A stretch of DNA of 64,000 nucleotides from Glandiceps talaboti (Eukaryota; Hemichordata; Enteropneusta; Spengelidae): NCBI RefSeq assembly GCF_964340395.1, contig NC_135566.1:15618501-15682500 (forward strand). Direction: 5' to 3'. Position 1 is the first letter of the stretch. Each line of letters starts with the position of its first letter. Positions 62,714 to 64,000 of this stretch are shown here, in pieces. A model generated the notes under the pieces. It ran no database searches and was not told the DNA's origin. It saw nothing but the letters and a program-made list of their open reading frames with translations. Position numbers and translations under genes: made by a program.

Positions 62714-64000
62714 CTATATACAGAAATGACAGCCATAGTAAATGTAACCAGTTAACCTAGATATTTTTGGCATTTACTAACAATTTTTGTGATTTTTACT
62801 TTGCGATACACATACCATTCACTTAGATGATCAGGTTTGGCCACTAGAGGGACAGTTGAGAAACTGGTTATAAACTCAGTTTACTAAAAATGATTCTGGT
62901 GAAAATAAAACTATATCATTTCACTCATATCACATTTTTAAGTCAAAACTTTCAATTTTAAAGGGGCACAAGCTGAAGTTTATACATACATAATTTTTGC
63001 TGCTTATTGAAAACATACTCACACTATTCTACTTCCTGAAAAACAGATGAACCCAAATGTTGTATTATTATTAAACTTTACTAGCACTAAAAATTATCTG
63101 ATTATGTCATTTTCATATGTATAAAAATATTGAGGAAATCCTTACTATGTAATCAACTGTTCTTGACACTTGTAATGTAATAGGCCTTTCCACAATTTGC
63201 CATGGTGGCGCTCTACTTCCTGTCTGTGTGTACCTGGGGGTATACATTGTATAGGTTACTCAGTTAATCATAGAACACTGCTGCTTTTCTCGATGTCTGA
63301 ACAATGCAAAAAACATCCCCGATTTACATTTCTACAGAGTACAAGGAACAAAGCTCTTAGGGAACGGTACTATGAGGTGATGATACCCCGAATTTGAGCG
63401 AGGGCGCTGCATTCTCAATTTCCTGTTTGCAGTCTGCAATGGCCTATTTTTGCAGAAGTCAAGTATCAACATTAACATTATACTAAAATAGTTTAATAAA
63501 TATTTTTATTGTAAGTGTTGTCATTTGACTTTGAGTAAAAAGTTTACAAACTCAACAACTTGTGCCACTTTAATTATAAAAGAATAGAGACGACAAGGAA
63601 AAAATGACTAAAATTTAATTGAAAATTAAACATCTATCTTATTTTTTTTTGGCAAAATATGAGTAGCATATATGTGGAGGTAGAAGTATGTGATGCTACA
63701 AAAAGGGAGATGACTCGAGAATGTTTGGTTTCATGGCATGGAATGTATGTATGTAAAATAATTTTACACATTCCAAAAAATTGGCAAGACAACTGAAGTC
63801 ATGTAAACCTCAGCAGAGGAAACAACAATTCTGTTGCTGAGTGTCAATAGCTGGATGCATATGCATTAGAGAGATGGTCATACCAACCAGAAAATTATGT
63901 CACCGACAATGGTTAGTTAGTTCATGGATGCATTAGATCCCTATACATGTACATCCATGGTTAGTTCATACCTACATTCCCCATACATGTACAACCAGGG
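62714..64000. other. 5' intron of the XNDC1-like gene; right edge
   Basis: The first coding exon of the XNDC1-like gene was looked for on the minus strand and not found. The stretch holds the inverted family I element at 63183-63452 and otherwise unremarkable AT-rich DNA. Confidence 0.45.
63183..63452. mobile_element. Dispersed element family I, copy 2 (inverted)
   Basis: GGCCTTTCCACAATTTGCCA, TGGTGGCGCTCTACTTCCTG and GCAGTCTGCAATGGCCT are the reverse complement of 34275-34545, with few differences over about 265 bp. Confidence 0.75.

Overview
The window is nuclear DNA of a multicellular animal, very probably a marine invertebrate. The genes have many short exons with GT-AG introns, the proteins align exon by exon with vertebrate orthologues recalled from memory, and the intergenic DNA is AT-rich and packed with foldback elements and minisatellites. 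I cannot name the species. A non-vertebrate deuterostome or a lophotrochozoan would fit.

Four protein-coding genes can be supported. (1) 617-20922, minus strand: the 5' part (11 exons, about 418 residues) of the CASP/CUX1 gene; the 3' part lies beyond the left edge. (2) 21263-33194, plus strand: a complete 15-exon NUP88 gene (705 residues), head to head with CASP/CUX1 and only 340 bp from its start codon, so the two probably share a bidirectional promoter. (3) 38993-45013, plus strand: a 7-exon gene for a 367-residue coiled-coil protein that I do not recognise. (4) 55626-62713, minus strand: nine exons of an XRCC1 N-terminal-domain protein (XNDC1-like). It has SP/Asn-rich repeats, a nuclear localisation signal, two RG-rich tracts and two C-terminal UBZ4-like zinc fingers; its first exon lies beyond the right edge or was not found.

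The spaces between 33.2-39.0 kb and 45.0-55.6 kb, and the large introns, hold repeats: several families of non-autonomous inverted-repeat elements, each with two to six copies here, and at least nine tandem arrays. No reverse transcriptase or transposase reading frame was seen, and no RNA gene was recognised.

The most striking observation is that several tandem duplications start exactly on gene-structure boundaries. A 44-bp unit containing an exon end and its 5' splice site is repeated about eleven times in gene 3. A roughly 35-bp unit containing an exon end and 5' splice site is repeated about seven times in NUP88. A 63-bp unit containing a 3' splice site is duplicated in frame in NUP88. 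The 3.2-kb array of 74-bp monomers runs into the stop codon of the XNDC1-like gene, whose last codons look like a diverged monomer. Together these suggest a genome in which minisatellites capture and multiply splice sites and gene ends. The XRCC1-N plus tandem UBZ architecture is the most interesting protein-level feature.
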